A DNA stretch of 64,000 nt from Nocardia crassostreae (GCF_001613405.1 NZ_BDCH01000013.1:1-64000); one strand, 5' to 3'. Shown: positions 45,776 to 54,663, numbered from the stretch's first letter. Notes: generated from the sequence alone by a model not told the origin. Numbers and translations: made by a program.

Positions 45776-46813
45776 ATGGACATCGGTGTGGTGCTGCAAT
45801 GCACGCCACCCGCCTCCCGCGTGGTGGAACTGGCGAGAATCGCCGAGACACACGGCTTCTCGCATGTGTGGACGTTCGACTCGCACCTGCTGTGGCAGGA
45901 GCCGTACGTCATCTACAGCCAAATCCTCGCCGCGACACGCAAGGTCGTGGTCGGGCCCATGGTCACCAACCCGTCCACCCGGGACTGGTCGGTGACCGCG
46001 TCGACCTTCGCCACGCTGAACGACATGTTCGGCAACCGCACCATCTGTGGTATCGGACGCGGCGATTCGGCGGTCCGGACCCTGGGCGGCAGACCCGCCA
46101 ATCTGGCGACCCTGCGCGAATCCATCGAGGTGATCCGGGAACTCGGCAATGGCCGCAGCGCGCACATCGGCGACACCACCATCCGATTCCCGTGGGCGGG
46201 GGATTCGCGGCTGCCGGTGTGGGTGGCCGGATACGGGCCGCGCGCACTGGATCTCACCGGCGAGGTGGCCGACGGGTTCATTCTGCAGCTCGCCGATCCG
46301 GATATCACCGCCTGGACCATCGCGCGGGTGCGGGCCGCCGCCGAACGCGCCGGTCGCGATCCGCAGGCGGTGACCATCTGCGTCGCCGCACCCGCCTACA
46401 TCACCGACGGCACCGTCGCGGGCCTGAAGCACGCGCGCGAACAGTGCCGGTGGTTTGGCGGCATGGTCGGCAACCACGTCGCCGATATCGTCGCCAAATA
46501 CGGTGGCGACAGCGAAGTCCCGGCCGCGCTGACCGAATACATCGCGGGCCGCCGGGGCTACGACTATAACCAGCACGGCCGCGCGGGCAATACGCACGCC
46601 GACTTCGTGCCCGACGCCATCGTGGACCGCTTCTGCGTGATCGGCACGCCCGACGATCATCTGACGCGGCTGCGGGAACTCGAGGAGCTCGGCGTCGACC
46701 AGTTCGCCGTCTATCTCCAGCACGACGCCAAGACCTCCACCCTCGAGGCCTACGGCGAATCGGTGCTGCCCCGGCTGGCCCCTCCGGTAACCGCGACGGA
46801 GACCGGCACGTGA
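45776..46813 (+). CDS. LLM-class (F420/FMN) oxidoreductase of the pyrimidine operon
   Basis: A 345-residue luciferase-like TIM-barrel enzyme: MDIGVVLQCTPPASRVVELARIAE start, FSHVWTFDSHLLWQEP, VVVGPMVTNPSTRDWSVTAS and ICGIGRGDSAVRTLG. The sequence matches the TIGR03842 (CPS_4043) type of F420-dependent oxidoreductases that accompany hydantoinase genes. A role in reducing uracil-type bases to the dihydro form, replacing dihydropyrimidine dehydrogenase, fits the operon but is inferred. Its stop overlaps the permease start (GTGA). Confidence 0.88.
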   Translation: MDIGVVLQCTPPASRVVELARIAETHGFSHVWTFDSHLLWQEPYVIYSQILAATRKVVVGPMVTNPSTRDWSVTASTFATLNDMFGNRTICGIGRGDSAVRTLGGRPANLATLRESIEVIRELGNGRSAHIGDTTIRFPWAGDSRLPVWVAGYGPRALDLTGEVADGFILQLADPDITAWTIARVRAAAERAGRDPQAVTICVAAPAYITDGTVAGLKHAREQCRWFGGMVGNHVADIVAKYGGDSEVPAALTEYIAGRRGYDYNQHGRAGNTHADFVPDAIVDRFCVIGTPDDHLTRLRELEELGVDQFAVYLQHDAKTSTLEAYGESVLPRLAPPVTATETGT

Positions 46814-47778
46814 CCACACCGCTCGTGAGTCCGGCCCCGGGTGGGGGGCCGGACTCGGATTCACCCGTGTACGAACCGGTTTCGGTCTGGCGATCGGCCG
46901 TGTCCTCCGGTTCGAAGGCCCGCGGGCTGCTGTATCCGATCGCCGCGTTCGTCCTGCTGGTGCTCGGGTGGGAATTGGTGAAGGCGCTGGTACCGGCCAA
47001 TGGCGTGAGCATCGGCGAGCAACGCGTGCTGCCGCGCACCTCCGACGGGGCCATGCCGCACGCGTGGGCGGTGCTCACCGTGCTCGGCGAGGCCGACGGC
47101 AAGGCGACCGTCGGGGCGACACTGCTGCGCACCGGCGGCTTCACCCTCGGACTGTCCTTGCTGGCCCTGGCCCTGGGCACCCTCGTGGGGATCCTGCTGG
47201 CCATCGTCATGCAGCGCTTCGCCTGGGTGGAGCGCGGCCTGCTGCCGTATGTGATCGTCTCCCAGACCGTTCCGCTGATCGCGCTCGCACCCCTGGTCGC
47301 GGGGTGGGGCGGCAAGTTCGTGATCGCCGGGCAGCCCTGGAAGCCGTGGATGAGCATTGTCGTGATCGCCTCGTACCTGGTGTTCTTCCCCGTCGCCATC
47401 GGCACGCTGCGCGGGCTGCAAGCACCGGCCAAGGCGTCGGTGGAGCTGCTGCACAGCTGCGCCGCCGGATGGTGGGCGACACTGCGGCATCTGCGCCTGC
47501 CCGCCGCGGTGCCGCACATCCTGCCCGCGCTGCGCCTCGGCGCGGCCGCGGCGGTCATCGGCGCGGTGGTGGCCGAGATATCCACCGGCACCGCGGGCGG
47601 GATCGGCCGCCAGATCATCGTGTTCTCGCAACAATCCACCGGTAATGCCGCGCGGCTGTACGCGGCCGTCCTGGCCGCCGCCCTGCTCGGCGTCGCGCTC
47701 ACCGCGCTGGTGGGCGTGGTCGAGCTGGTGCTGCGCCGCTACAGCCGTCCCGGTCATTCCTCAGGAGGTTCCCGTTGA
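46810..47778 (+). CDS. ABC transporter permease (pyrimidine/hydantoin uptake)
   Basis: A 322-residue inner-membrane protein of the SsuC/TauC (BPD_transp_1) type. Helices include LLYPIAAFVLLVLGWELVK, LLALALGTLVGILLAIVM and SIVVIASYLVFFPVAIGTL; the EAA coupling loop is ELLHSCAAGWWATLRHLRLPAAVPHILPALRLG. The N-terminal extension of about 45 residues is cytoplasmic. It overlaps the oxidoreductase gene upstream and the ATPase gene downstream by 4 bp each, so the transporter is part of the catabolic operon. Confidence 0.92.
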   Translation: MTTPLVSPAPGGGPDSDSPVYEPVSVWRSAVSSGSKARGLLYPIAAFVLLVLGWELVKALVPANGVSIGEQRVLPRTSDGAMPHAWAVLTVLGEADGKATVGATLLRTGGFTLGLSLLALALGTLVGILLAIVMQRFAWVERGLLPYVIVSQTVPLIALAPLVAGWGGKFVIAGQPWKPWMSIVVIASYLVFFPVAIGTLRGLQAPAKASVELLHSCAAGWWATLRHLRLPAAVPHILPALRLGAAAAVIGAVVAEISTGTAGGIGRQIIVFSQQSTGNAARLYAAVLAAALLGVALTALVGVVELVLRRYSRPGHSSGGSR

Positions 47779-48626
47779 CCGTCGAGACATCCCCCGCGAA
47801 AGACGCGGCGGCGCCGCCGGATTCGGCGCCCGCCGTCGAATTGCGCGAGGTCGGCAAGATCTACTCCGCCGGTGCGGTCACCGCGCTCGAGAATGTGAAG
47901 CTGTCCGTCGGGGCCGGTGAGTTCGTCTCCCTCATCGGACCGTCGGGCTGCGGCAAATCCACCCTGCTGCGCATTATCGCCGATCTGGAGCAGACCACCT
48001 CGGGAACCGTTGTGGTGCACGGCAAGACCGCGCGGCAGGCGCGCCTGGACCAGGACTACGGCATCGCCTTCCAGCAGGCCGGGCTGCTCGACTGGCGCAC
48101 CGTGCGCGAGAACGTGGAACTGCCTTTGCAACTGCACGGCGTCGGCAAACGCGAACGCCGCGAGCGCAGCGCGGAACTGCTCGAGATCACCGGCCTCGCC
48201 GACTTCGCGCAGCGGTATCCCGGAGAGCTCTCCGGCGGTATGCAGCAGCGCGTCGCCATTGCCCGCGCGCTGGCCCGCAAACCCCCGCTGCTGCTCATGG
48301 ACGAACCCTTCGGCGCACTCGACGAGATGACCCGCGAACGCATGCAGGGCGAACTGCTGCGAGTGGCCGAGGAAACCGGCGCCGCAGTGGTTTTCGTGAC
48401 GCACTCCATCCCCGAGGCGGTCTTCCTCTCCGATCGCGTGGTGGTCATGTCCCCGCGATCCGGGCGCATCACCGCCGTCCTCGACACCGGCGGCTGGGAT
48501 CGGGCGGCCGAGTAGGACGTCCGATCCACCGAAGCCTTCTTCACCTCGGTCGCCGCCGTACGCGCCGCTCTGCACGAAGGCCACGGCACCGCGCCGGACA
48601 CGGTCGCCGGACGGGACATGCGGTGA
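47775..48626 (+). pseudogene. ABC transporter ATP-binding protein with internal amber codon
   Basis: The first 246 codons give a full nucleotide-binding domain: Walker A GPSGCGKST near 55, [21 protein letters not shown], Walker [14 protein letters not shown] and [16 protein letters not shown] at 48513-48515 follows WDRAAE, yet the frame continues with [22 protein letters not shown] and ends TGA at 48624-48626, which overlaps the GTG of the next permease exactly as the other gene junctions in this operon do. The normal C-terminus therefore lies beyond the stop, probably a CAG to TAG change. Truncation removes 37 residues outside the catalytic core, so partial activity is possible. Confidence 0.8.
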
Positions 48627-49414
48627 CGACCATGCGCACAACCGGATCCAGCATGCTCAAAACCGTTGCGCCGCCGGTGCTCTTCGGCGTCACCATCTTG
48701 GCGTTGTGGCAGGTCCTCACCGTGGCCGCCGGGGTGCCCTCGTTCCTGCTGCCCGCGCCGACCGCCATTGCCGACGCCTTCAGCGCCAATGTCGACGCGA
48801 TCCTGAAGGCCGCCAACGCAACCGGCGCCAATGCGTTCATCGGCCTGCTCGCCGGATCCGTCCTGGGCATTGCCGCCGCCATCGTGGCCGTGCGCTTCGC
48901 CGTCGTCGACGGCCTGCTGGGGGCCTTGGCGGCGGGCGCGGCGGCCGTCCCCATCGTCGCGCTCGCACCGCTGCTGAACTCCATGTACTCCACCACCACC
49001 GACCTACCGCGCCGGCTGGTCGCCGCCATCGTGGTGTTCTTCCCCGTATTCGTCAGCACCGCGAAGGGATTGCGTCAGGTCCCGCGCGTGCAATCCGACC
49101 TCATGACCGCCTACGCCGCCACCGGCTGGCAGATCACCCGCACCGTCCGCCTGCCCGCCGCGCTGCCGCACCTGTTCACCGGCTTGCGCATTGCCGCGCC
49201 CGGCGCGGTCATCGCGGCCATCATCGCCGAATATTTCGGCGGCCTGCAGCACGGCCTGGGCAGCCGGATCACCTCGGCGGCCGCCAATACCGCCTACCCC
49301 CGCGCGTGGGCCTACGTCGTCGCCATGGTCCTCGGCCTGGTCTTCCTGGCCGCCGTGCTGTTGCTCGAACAGCTCACCCGCAGACCCCGCACCACCCTCT
49401 GGAGATCGAAATGA
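48623..49414 (+). CDS. Second ABC transporter permease (pyrimidine/hydantoin uptake)
   Basis: A 263-residue permease from GTG 48623, overlapping the restored end of the ATPase. Membrane helices include [41 protein letters not shown] and [22 protein letters not shown]. The EAA loop is [38 protein letters not shown]. It is a homologue of the permease at 46.8 kb, so the importer uses a heterodimeric channel. Its TGA overlaps the ATG of the binding-protein gene. Confidence 0.92.
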   Translation: MTTMRTTGSSMLKTVAPPVLFGVTILALWQVLTVAAGVPSFLLPAPTAIADAFSANVDAILKAANATGANAFIGLLAGSVLGIAAAIVAVRFAVVDGLLGALAAGAAAVPIVALAPLLNSMYSTTTDLPRRLVAAIVVFFPVFVSTAKGLRQVPRVQSDLMTAYAATGWQITRTVRLPAALPHLFTGLRIAAPGAVIAAIIAEYFGGLQHGLGSRITSAAANTAYPRAWAYVVAMVLGLVFLAAVLLLEQLTRRPRTTLWRSK

Positions 49415-50553
49415 GAAGTACCGCCCGCAGACAACGCATCCAGGCCTGGGCGCTCGCCGCCGCACTGGGCCTGGCCGCACTCACCGGTTGCAGCACCACC
49501 GAATCGAGCACCACCGCCGACGGCCTCACCAAGGTGAAGCTGCAATTGCAGTGGTTCAAACAAGGCCAGTTCGCCGGATATCTGGCCGCCGTGGACCAGG
49601 GCTTCTACAAGGAGCAGGGCCTCGATGTCGAAATCATCGACGGCGGAACCGATATCGTGCCGCAGACCGTCCTCGCCCAAGGGCAGGCGGATTACGCCAT
49701 CGCCTGGGTGCCCAAGGCGCTGGCCTCCCGCGAAGCCGGTGCGGGCATCACCAATGTGGCGCAGATCTTCCAGCGGTCGGGCACCAAACATGGCTCGTTC
49801 AAGGCGGCGGGCATCAACGGCCCGGGCGATCTGCGCGGCAAGAAGGTCGGAAACTGGGGCTACGGCAATGAATTCGAGCTCTTCGCCGGAATGACCCGCG
49901 CCGGAATCGATCCCGCCAAGGACGTCACGCTGGTGCAGCAGCAGTTCGATATGAACGCCTTCCTGGCCCGCGATATCGATGCCGCCCAGGCCATGTCCTA
50001 CAACGAGTACGCCCAGCTCCTCGAAACCAAGAACCCGGCGACCGGAAAGCTTTATACGCCGGAGGATTTCACCACCATCGACTGGAACGACCAGGGCGTC
50101 GCCATGCTGTAGGATGCCATCTGGGCCAATAGCGAGAAGTTGAACGACAGCGGCTACGCCGACCAGACCGTCAAGTTCATCGCGGCCTCGCTCAAGGGCT
50201 GGGCCTTCTGCCGCGACAATGTCGAGAAGTGCCGCGATATCACGGTGGCCGCCGGATCTACGCTCGGCAACAGTCATCAGCAATGGCAGATCACCGAGGT
50301 GAACAAGCTGATCTGGCCCTCGCCCAAGGGGATCGGGCTGATGGACGAGACCGCGTGGGATCGCACCGTGTCCATTGCGAAGAACACCAAGAACCAGGAG
50401 GGCGCGACCGTCCTCACCAAGGATCCGGATGCCGCCGCCTACACGGTGGAATACGCCACCAAGGCCATCGACCTGCTGAAGTCCCAGGGCGTCGATGTCA
50501 CCGGCAGCTCCTACACGGCACAGCCCGTCACCCTCACCGAGGGCGGTAAATAG
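49411..50553 (+). pseudogene. NMT1/THI5-like substrate-binding lipoprotein with internal amber codon
   Basis: A 380-codon gene with signal peptide and lipobox AALTGC, then the binding-protein start VKLQLQWFKQGQFAGYLAAVDQGFYKEQGL and GNWGYGNEFELFAGM, typical of pyrimidine-precursor binding proteins. At codon 234 (50110-50112) a TAG interrupts GVAML-DAIWANSE; the same frame then runs intact to 50553 (SLKGWAFCRDNVEKCRDI, QWQITEVNKLIWPSPKGIG, ending TLTEGGK). A Gln codon (CAG) is the probable ancestor. A product ending at 233 would lack a third of the protein and is unlikely to bind ligand, so uptake may be inactive unless the stop is read through. Confidence 0.82.
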
Positions 50554-50561
50554 GAGTTGAC

Positions 50562-50595
50562 TGACCGCATGGACTACAATTTGTCCATGCGGTCA
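50562..50595. promoter_or_regulatory. 34-bp palindromic operator over a leaderless tetR promoter
   Basis: TGACCGCATGGAC (50562-50574) and GTCCATGCGGTCA (50583-50595) are perfect 13-bp arms around TACAATTT. The spacer contains the -10 hexamer TACAAT (50575-50580), and the ATG of tetR (50587) lies inside the right arm six bases after it, so the transcript should start at the start codon. A repressor bound here would block its own promoter. Confidence 0.75.
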
Positions 50596-51213
50596 GAAAA
50601 TGAGCCGGGCGACAAGAAACGGTCGTTCATCGAAGAGGCCCGCCGCCGTCAGATCATCGCCTCGGCCGTGGAGGTGATCTCGGAGGCCGGATACGCCAAT
50701 GCGTCGCTCGCACGCATTGCCGAGCACGCCGGTATCTCCAAGGGCGTCATCTCCTACCACTTCCAGGGCAAGGACGATTTGATGACGCAGCTGGTGATCC
50801 AGCTGTACGTCTCCGCGGCCGAGGTGGTGGCCCCGGCGGTCGTCGCCGCCGCGGGGGCGCACAACCGGGTGCTGGCCTATATCGAGTCGAACCTCGAATT
50901 CATCGACGCCAACCGCCGGTACGTGGCCGCCCTCACCGAGGTGGTCCGCAATCTGCGCGACGCCGACGGGCGGCTGCACTTCGCCTCGGCCGATGAGAGC
51001 GAGATCCTGGCGCCACTGGTGGAACTGCTGCGGGAAGGTCAGCGGGAAGGGAGTTTCGGCGAGTTCGACGCGGTGTTCATGGGCAAGTCGATTCGCGATG
51101 CCATCGACGGCGCCGCCGCGCGCGTGGTGCGGGAAACCGATTTCGATCTGCACGGCTATACCGCGCACACCTCGCGACTGTTCGATCAGGCCATCCGGAA
51201 GGACGAGCGGTGA
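50587..51213 (+). CDS. TetR-family regulator of the pyrimidine operon
   Basis: A 208-residue TetR protein from ATG 50587 (MRSENEPGDKKRSFIEEARR). The helix-turn-helix is ASLARIAEHAGISKGVISYHFQGKDDLM, and a large C-terminal ligand domain follows. An upstream TTG at 50557 would place ten extra residues over the operator. It follows the transporter genes by 33 bp but has its own leaderless promoter inside a palindrome, implying autoregulation. A pyrimidine-degradation intermediate is the likely inducer, by analogy with RutR, though RutR similarity was not tested. Confidence 0.9.
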   Translation: MRSENEPGDKKRSFIEEARRRQIIASAVEVISEAGYANASLARIAEHAGISKGVISYHFQGKDDLMTQLVIQLYVSAAEVVAPAVVAAAGAHNRVLAYIESNLEFIDANRRYVAALTEVVRNLRDADGRLHFASADESEILAPLVELLREGQREGSFGEFDAVFMGKSIRDAIDGAAARVVRETDFDLHGYTAHTSRLFDQAIRKDER

Positions 51214-52724
51214 TGACGACCTCTCTGAAAACCGCTGCGGCCCGGCATGAATCGCCCGCGGCGCTGCCGCCCTTCGCGCTCGGGCCGGTGGCCGCCATCG
51301 CGGCCGCCGCGGTGGCGCTGGCGGCCTCGCTCGGCCTCTACGGGTACTACGGCGACGAGCTGTACTTCCTCTCGGCCGGACGACGGCTCGCCTTCGGCTA
51401 TGCCGACCAGGGTCCACTGGTGCCCGCCATCGCGCGGCTCATGGATGTGCTCGCACCGGGATCGCTGGTGGCCCTGCGCATTCCGGCGCTGCTGGTCACC
51501 GTGGCGGCCATTGTGATCAGCGCCCAGATCGCCAGCGAATTCGGCGGCGCGCGCACCGCCCAGACCCTCAGCGCGGCAGCCTATGCCACCTCGACGTTCC
51601 TGCTGATTCAGGGAACGCAGTTGTCCACCAACACCATCGACACCGCGCTGTGGGTGCTGATCAGCTGGCTGCTGGTGCGCTGGGTGCGCACTCGCCGCGA
51701 CGGCCTGCTGTTCTGGGCGGCCCTGGTGACCGCGCTCGATATGCAGGTGAAGTGGCTGATCCCGTTCTTCTGGATCGCGGTGGCCATCGCCGCGCTCATC
51801 TACGGTCCCCGTGAGCTGGTGCGCCGCCCGCTGCTGTGGGCCGGTGCGGCGGTGGTCGTCGCCGCCACGCTGCCGACGCTGCTGTGGCAGGCCGCGCATG
51901 ACTGGCCGCAGCTGGGGATGGGCGCGCAGGTGTCGGCCGAACAGGACACCATGGGCGGGCGGCTCACCTTCCTGCCGCTGGCGCTGCTCATGGCCGGGAT
52001 CCTGGGCGGAATGCTGCTGTTGTGCGGTATCGGGGCGCTGCTGTGGTCGGAAACCCTGCGGCCGTACCGTTTTCTCGGCCTGGTGCCGCTGCTGCTGACC
52101 GTGGTGTTCCTGGTCGAGAACGGCCGTCCGTACTATCTCGTCGGCTGCTTCCCGATGGTGATGGCCGCAGGGGCGGTGCACTGGGCGAATCGGCCGGGCA
52201 GGTGGCGGGGCTGGGTGGCGGGCGTGCTCGGCGTGTCCTCCGCGCTGCTGGTGGCCTACGTGCTGCCGTGGCAGCCGGAAAGCGGTATCCAGCCCGACTC
52301 CGAATCGGATTCGGCCATCAGCGTGTACGCCAAATTCGGCTGGACCGAACTGCGCGAGGCCACGGCGGCCGCGTACCGGGCGCTCCCGGAACCGGAACGG
52401 TCACGAGCCGTCGTCATCACCGATTCCTATTGGCAGGCAGGCGCTCTGGATGTGGAGCGGACCGAGTACGGCCTGCCCGCCGTCTACAGCCCCAACCGCG
52501 GCTTCGGATACTTCGGCACGCCGCCCGATACCGCCACCACGGTCCTCTGGGTCGGCGGCGACGGCAGCGAACCGCGCGCGCACTGCGCGACGGTCACCGA
52601 GGCGGGCCGCGTGGACGCCCGGCTGGGGCTGCCCGGGGTGACCCGCGATGTCACCATCTGGCGGTGCGACCACCCGCGCGACCCGTGGTCACGCGAGTGG
52701 CCGACCATGCTGCGCCTGGGCTAG
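51213..52724 (+). CDS. GT39/ArnT-like membrane glycosyltransferase
   Basis: A 503-residue polytopic membrane protein. ATG 51213 overlaps the tetR stop (TGATG); GTG 51210 is an alternative. The catalytic-type acidic pair is in GYYGDELYFLSAGRRLAFGYADQGPLVP, typical of the PMT/ArnT superfamily, and about ten helices follow (for example ALRIPALLVTVAAIVISAQI and PYRFLGLVPLLLTVVFLV). The soluble C-terminal 150 residues (VVITDSYWQAGALDVERTEYG) face outside. Such actinobacterial enzymes transfer mannose or arabinose-type sugars from polyprenyl phosphate. The acceptor is unknown, and coupling to the regulator is positional only. Confidence 0.83.
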   Translation: MTTSLKTAAARHESPAALPPFALGPVAAIAAAAVALAASLGLYGYYGDELYFLSAGRRLAFGYADQGPLVPAIARLMDVLAPGSLVALRIPALLVTVAAIVISAQIASEFGGARTAQTLSAAAYATSTFLLIQGTQLSTNTIDTALWVLISWLLVRWVRTRRDGLLFWAALVTALDMQVKWLIPFFWIAVAIAALIYGPRELVRRPLLWAGAAVVVAATLPTLLWQAAHDWPQLGMGAQVSAEQDTMGGRLTFLPLALLMAGILGGMLLLCGIGALLWSETLRPYRFLGLVPLLLTVVFLVENGRPYYLVGCFPMVMAAGAVHWANRPGRWRGWVAGVLGVSSALLVAYVLPWQPESGIQPDSESDSAISVYAKFGWTELREATAAAYRALPEPERSRAVVITDSYWQAGALDVERTEYGLPAVYSPNRGFGYFGTPPDTATTVLWVGGDGSEPRAHCATVTEAGRVDARLGLPGVTRDVTIWRCDHPRDPWSREWPTMLRLG

Positions 52725-53458
52725 ACCCGCGCGGCGACAACGGAATCGAGCACCACGCCCGCGGCGGGCGTGCCGTCACCGGAGCCGTCCACGGTGCCGC
52801 CCGCCGCGATGTTCTGCAGCACGCTCATGCCCTTGGTGACCTTGCCGAACGGGGTGTAGTTCGGCGGCAGCTGCGAATCGCCGTACACCAGGAAGAACTG
52901 GCTGCCATTGCTGTTGGGGCCGGAATTGGCCATGGCCACCGTGCCCGCGGGATAGGTCGCGCCCTCGAGGTTCTCGTCATTGAACCGGTAGCCCGGGCCG
53001 CCGGTTCCGGTGCCGGTCGGGTCACCGCACTGCAGTACGCGAATGCCCTCGGTGGTCAGCCGGTGGCAGCGGGTCTGGTTGAAATACCGCTGCTCCGAGA
53101 GGAATACGAAGGAGTTGACGGTGTGCGGTGCGCGCGCCGCGTCCAGCTCGATGGTAATGGTGCCGCAGTTGGTGGCCAGGTCGGCGGTGTACCCGGCGGA
53201 CTGGTCGATGGTCATGGCCGGTTCGAACAGCCAGGTCCCGCGGCTCGGCTGGGCCTCGGCGGCATCGGTGCAGCCGGGCACGTGATCGGTGCGCAGCGGC
53301 GCGGGGGCGGCGTCGGCCCGCCCGCTCACCACCAGCACCAGCGTGACCGCGGCGGCAATGATCCCGATACGTCGTAGCGTGCTGCGGCCGAACCGAATTC
53401 GGCGCGGACGCCGGGTCTGGACGCTGTCGGGGTGCCGCTGCTGCGGTTCGATGCTCAC
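52721..53458 (-). CDS. Membrane-anchored or secreted cyclophilin-type peptidyl-prolyl isomerase
   Basis: A 245-residue protein with a basic N-terminus and one hydrophobic segment (IGIIAAAVTLVLVVSGRADA, about 31-50) that serves as signal or anchor. The mature domain is a cyclophilin: NCGTITIELDAARAPHTVNSFVFL, RCHRLTTEGIRVLQCGDPTGTG (catalytic-type Arg moved to HRL), AMANSGPNSNGSQFFLVYG and YTPFGKVTKGM. It should assist folding of exported proteins. It is convergent with the GT39-like gene, with stop codons overlapping. Confidence 0.92.
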   Translation of the reverse strand: MSIEPQQRHPDSVQTRRPRRIRFGRSTLRRIGIIAAAVTLVLVVSGRADAAPAPLRTDHVPGCTDAAEAQPSRGTWLFEPAMTIDQSAGYTADLATNCGTITIELDAARAPHTVNSFVFLSEQRYFNQTRCHRLTTEGIRVLQCGDPTGTGTGGPGYRFNDENLEGATYPAGTVAMANSGPNSNGSQFFLVYGDSQLPPNYTPFGKVTKGMSVLQNIAAGGTVDGSGDGTPAAGVVLDSVVAARV

Positions 53459-53650
53459 CGGATGGTCTCCTTCGAGTGGATTGGGTGCCGATCTGTGCGG
53501 ACCGGACGCCGGACAATGCCGCGCGCGGAATCATTCCATCTCCGCCGCGGAAATGGGGCCGGATGGGCGGTTCCGGTCGAAGAGTCCGGATTGTTCGGCG
53601 CGCCGGGATCGCTCCCGCCACCTGGGAATTCACTGCTACCGTCGGCGGAT

Positions 53651-54332
53651 ATGAAGGTAGAACTGCGGCACAACCCGTCCTCGACAATCGCCCGCTGCTT
53701 TCTGGCCGGGGGTGAGCCCATGCGGGTGGAACACGGGGCCATGGTCGCGCATTCGGCGGGAGTCGCGTTGGCGGCCAAGGCCGAAGGCGGCATCATCGCC
53801 GGGCTGAAAAGGTCGGTGCTCGCGGGGGAGTCGTTCTTCGTCTCCACCTTCACCGCACCGCAGCAGGGCGGCTGGGTGGATGTCGCACCAGCGCTACCGG
53901 GGGGATATGCTCGCCCTCACCGTCACTCCCGACCGGCCCTACTTCATCAGCCGCGGGGGCTGGATCGCCAATTCGCACGGGGTCACCGTGGAAGCCAAGT
54001 GGGGCGGCTTCGCCAACCTCTTCGGCGGCGAGGGCGGCTTCGGCCTGCGGGCCGACGGCCAGGGCGAGGTGGTGCTGGGCGTCTTCGGCGCCATCGACGT
54101 CATCGATCTGCAGGCCGGTGAACCGGTCACCATCGACACCGGGCACGTGGTCGCCTACGACCTCGCCATGAACTTCACCATTCGCCGCGCGGTGTCCGGG
54201 CGGTCGCTGCAATCGCTGAAGTCCGGTGAGGGCTTCGTCTTCGACTTCGTCGGGCCCGGCCGCGTGCTCCTGCAAACCCGCAATCCCGGCGCCTTCTCGT
54301 CGTGGGTGGGGCGCGCCACCTCGTCGAGCTAG
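53651..54332 (+). pseudogene. AIM24/TIGR00266 family protein, frameshifted at a six-G run
   Basis: ATG 53651 starts MKVELRHNPSSTIARCFLAGGEPMRVEHGAMVAHS, the standard opening of AIM24-type beta-sandwich proteins, and continues to GGWVDVAPALPG. After the run of six G at 53899-53904 the sense moves to another frame: DMLALTVTPDRPYFISRGGWIANS, then VEAKWGGFANLFGGEGGFGLR, ending at 54332. The 682-nt span is one more than a multiple of three, so one G in the run is probably extra. The restored product is about 226 residues. Family function in bacteria is unknown. Confidence 0.83.
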
Positions 54333-54350
54333 GCATCGATGTGATTCATA

Positions 54351-54376
54351 ACTCAGTCCCACTGAGTGGGTATAAC
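54351..54376 (+). promoter_or_regulatory. Palindrome and -10 element before the micropeptide gene
   Basis: ACTCAGT (54351-54357), CCC, ACTGAGT (54361-54367) is a perfect 17-bp palindrome, followed at once by TATAAC (54371-54376), a good -10 hexamer. A repressor or activator site overlapping the -35 position is inferred. The predicted RNA starts near 54383, about 130 nt before the peptide start. Confidence 0.55.
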
Positions 54377-54447
54377 TGCAGCTGAAACGCGTTCTCGTGT
54401 GGAATCTTGGCCCGACCGGCAACTTTCCTCGCGAAAATCCGGAACTT

Positions 54448-54479
54448 GGACATGTGAATAGCTCATGCTTCACATGTCC
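54448..54479 (+). repeat. Inverted repeat in the micropeptide leader
   Basis: GGACATGTGAA (54448-54458) pairs perfectly with TTCACATGTCC (54469-54479) over a 10-nt loop. ACATGT occurs three times between 54450 and 54487. It sits 20 bp before the ribosome-binding site GAGGAG, so it may be an operator or a leader hairpin that influences translation. Confidence 0.6.
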
Positions 54480-54510
54480 GACATGTAGTCACACAGATGA
54501 GGAGTCAAAC

Positions 54511-54591
54511 GTGTCCGGATCCGCAGCGGATTTCCTTGCCGAGGTACTGATCAAGCTGGTTCAGAATCTCTTGTTCGGAAGCTCCAAGTAG
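54511..54591 (+). CDS. Candidate 26-residue amphipathic peptide
   Basis: GTG 54511 is preceded by GAGGAG with 6-nt spacing. The product begins MSGSAADFLAEVL and ends NLLFGSSK. Polar residues Asp7, Glu11, Lys15 and Gln18/Asn19 fall one helical turn apart, while Phe8, Leu9, Val12-Ile14, Leu16, Val17 and Leu20-Phe22 form the other face, so an amphipathic helix is expected. There is no signal peptide and net charge is near zero. A palindrome with a -10 element upstream and an 18-bp terminator 13 nt downstream frame it as its own unit. It resembles short membrane-active or porin-like peptides of related genera only in general character; no family is assigned. Confidence 0.55.
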   Translation: MSGSAADFLAEVLIKLVQNLLFGSSK

Positions 54592-54603
54592 ACGGCACCA
54601 CCG

Positions 54604-54645
54604 CGAGCGGCCCATCGAATCGCGCGGGATTCGATGGGCCGCTCG
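54604..54645. terminator. Strong hairpin terminator after the micropeptide gene
   Basis: CGAGCGGCCCATCGAATC (54604-54621) pairs perfectly over 18 bp with GATTCGATGGGCCGCTCG (54628-54645), loop GCGCGG. It follows the 26-codon gene by 13 nt and also lies just beyond the stop of the convergent Nudix gene, so it can act in both directions. Confidence 0.85.
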
Positions 54646-54663
54646 GCATTTCGGGGCGCGCGC

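Noticed and set aside
47775..50553. Genome-wide recoding of TAG as a sense codon
   Set aside because: Several intact genes in this window end in TAG at family-typical lengths, so TAG works as a stop.
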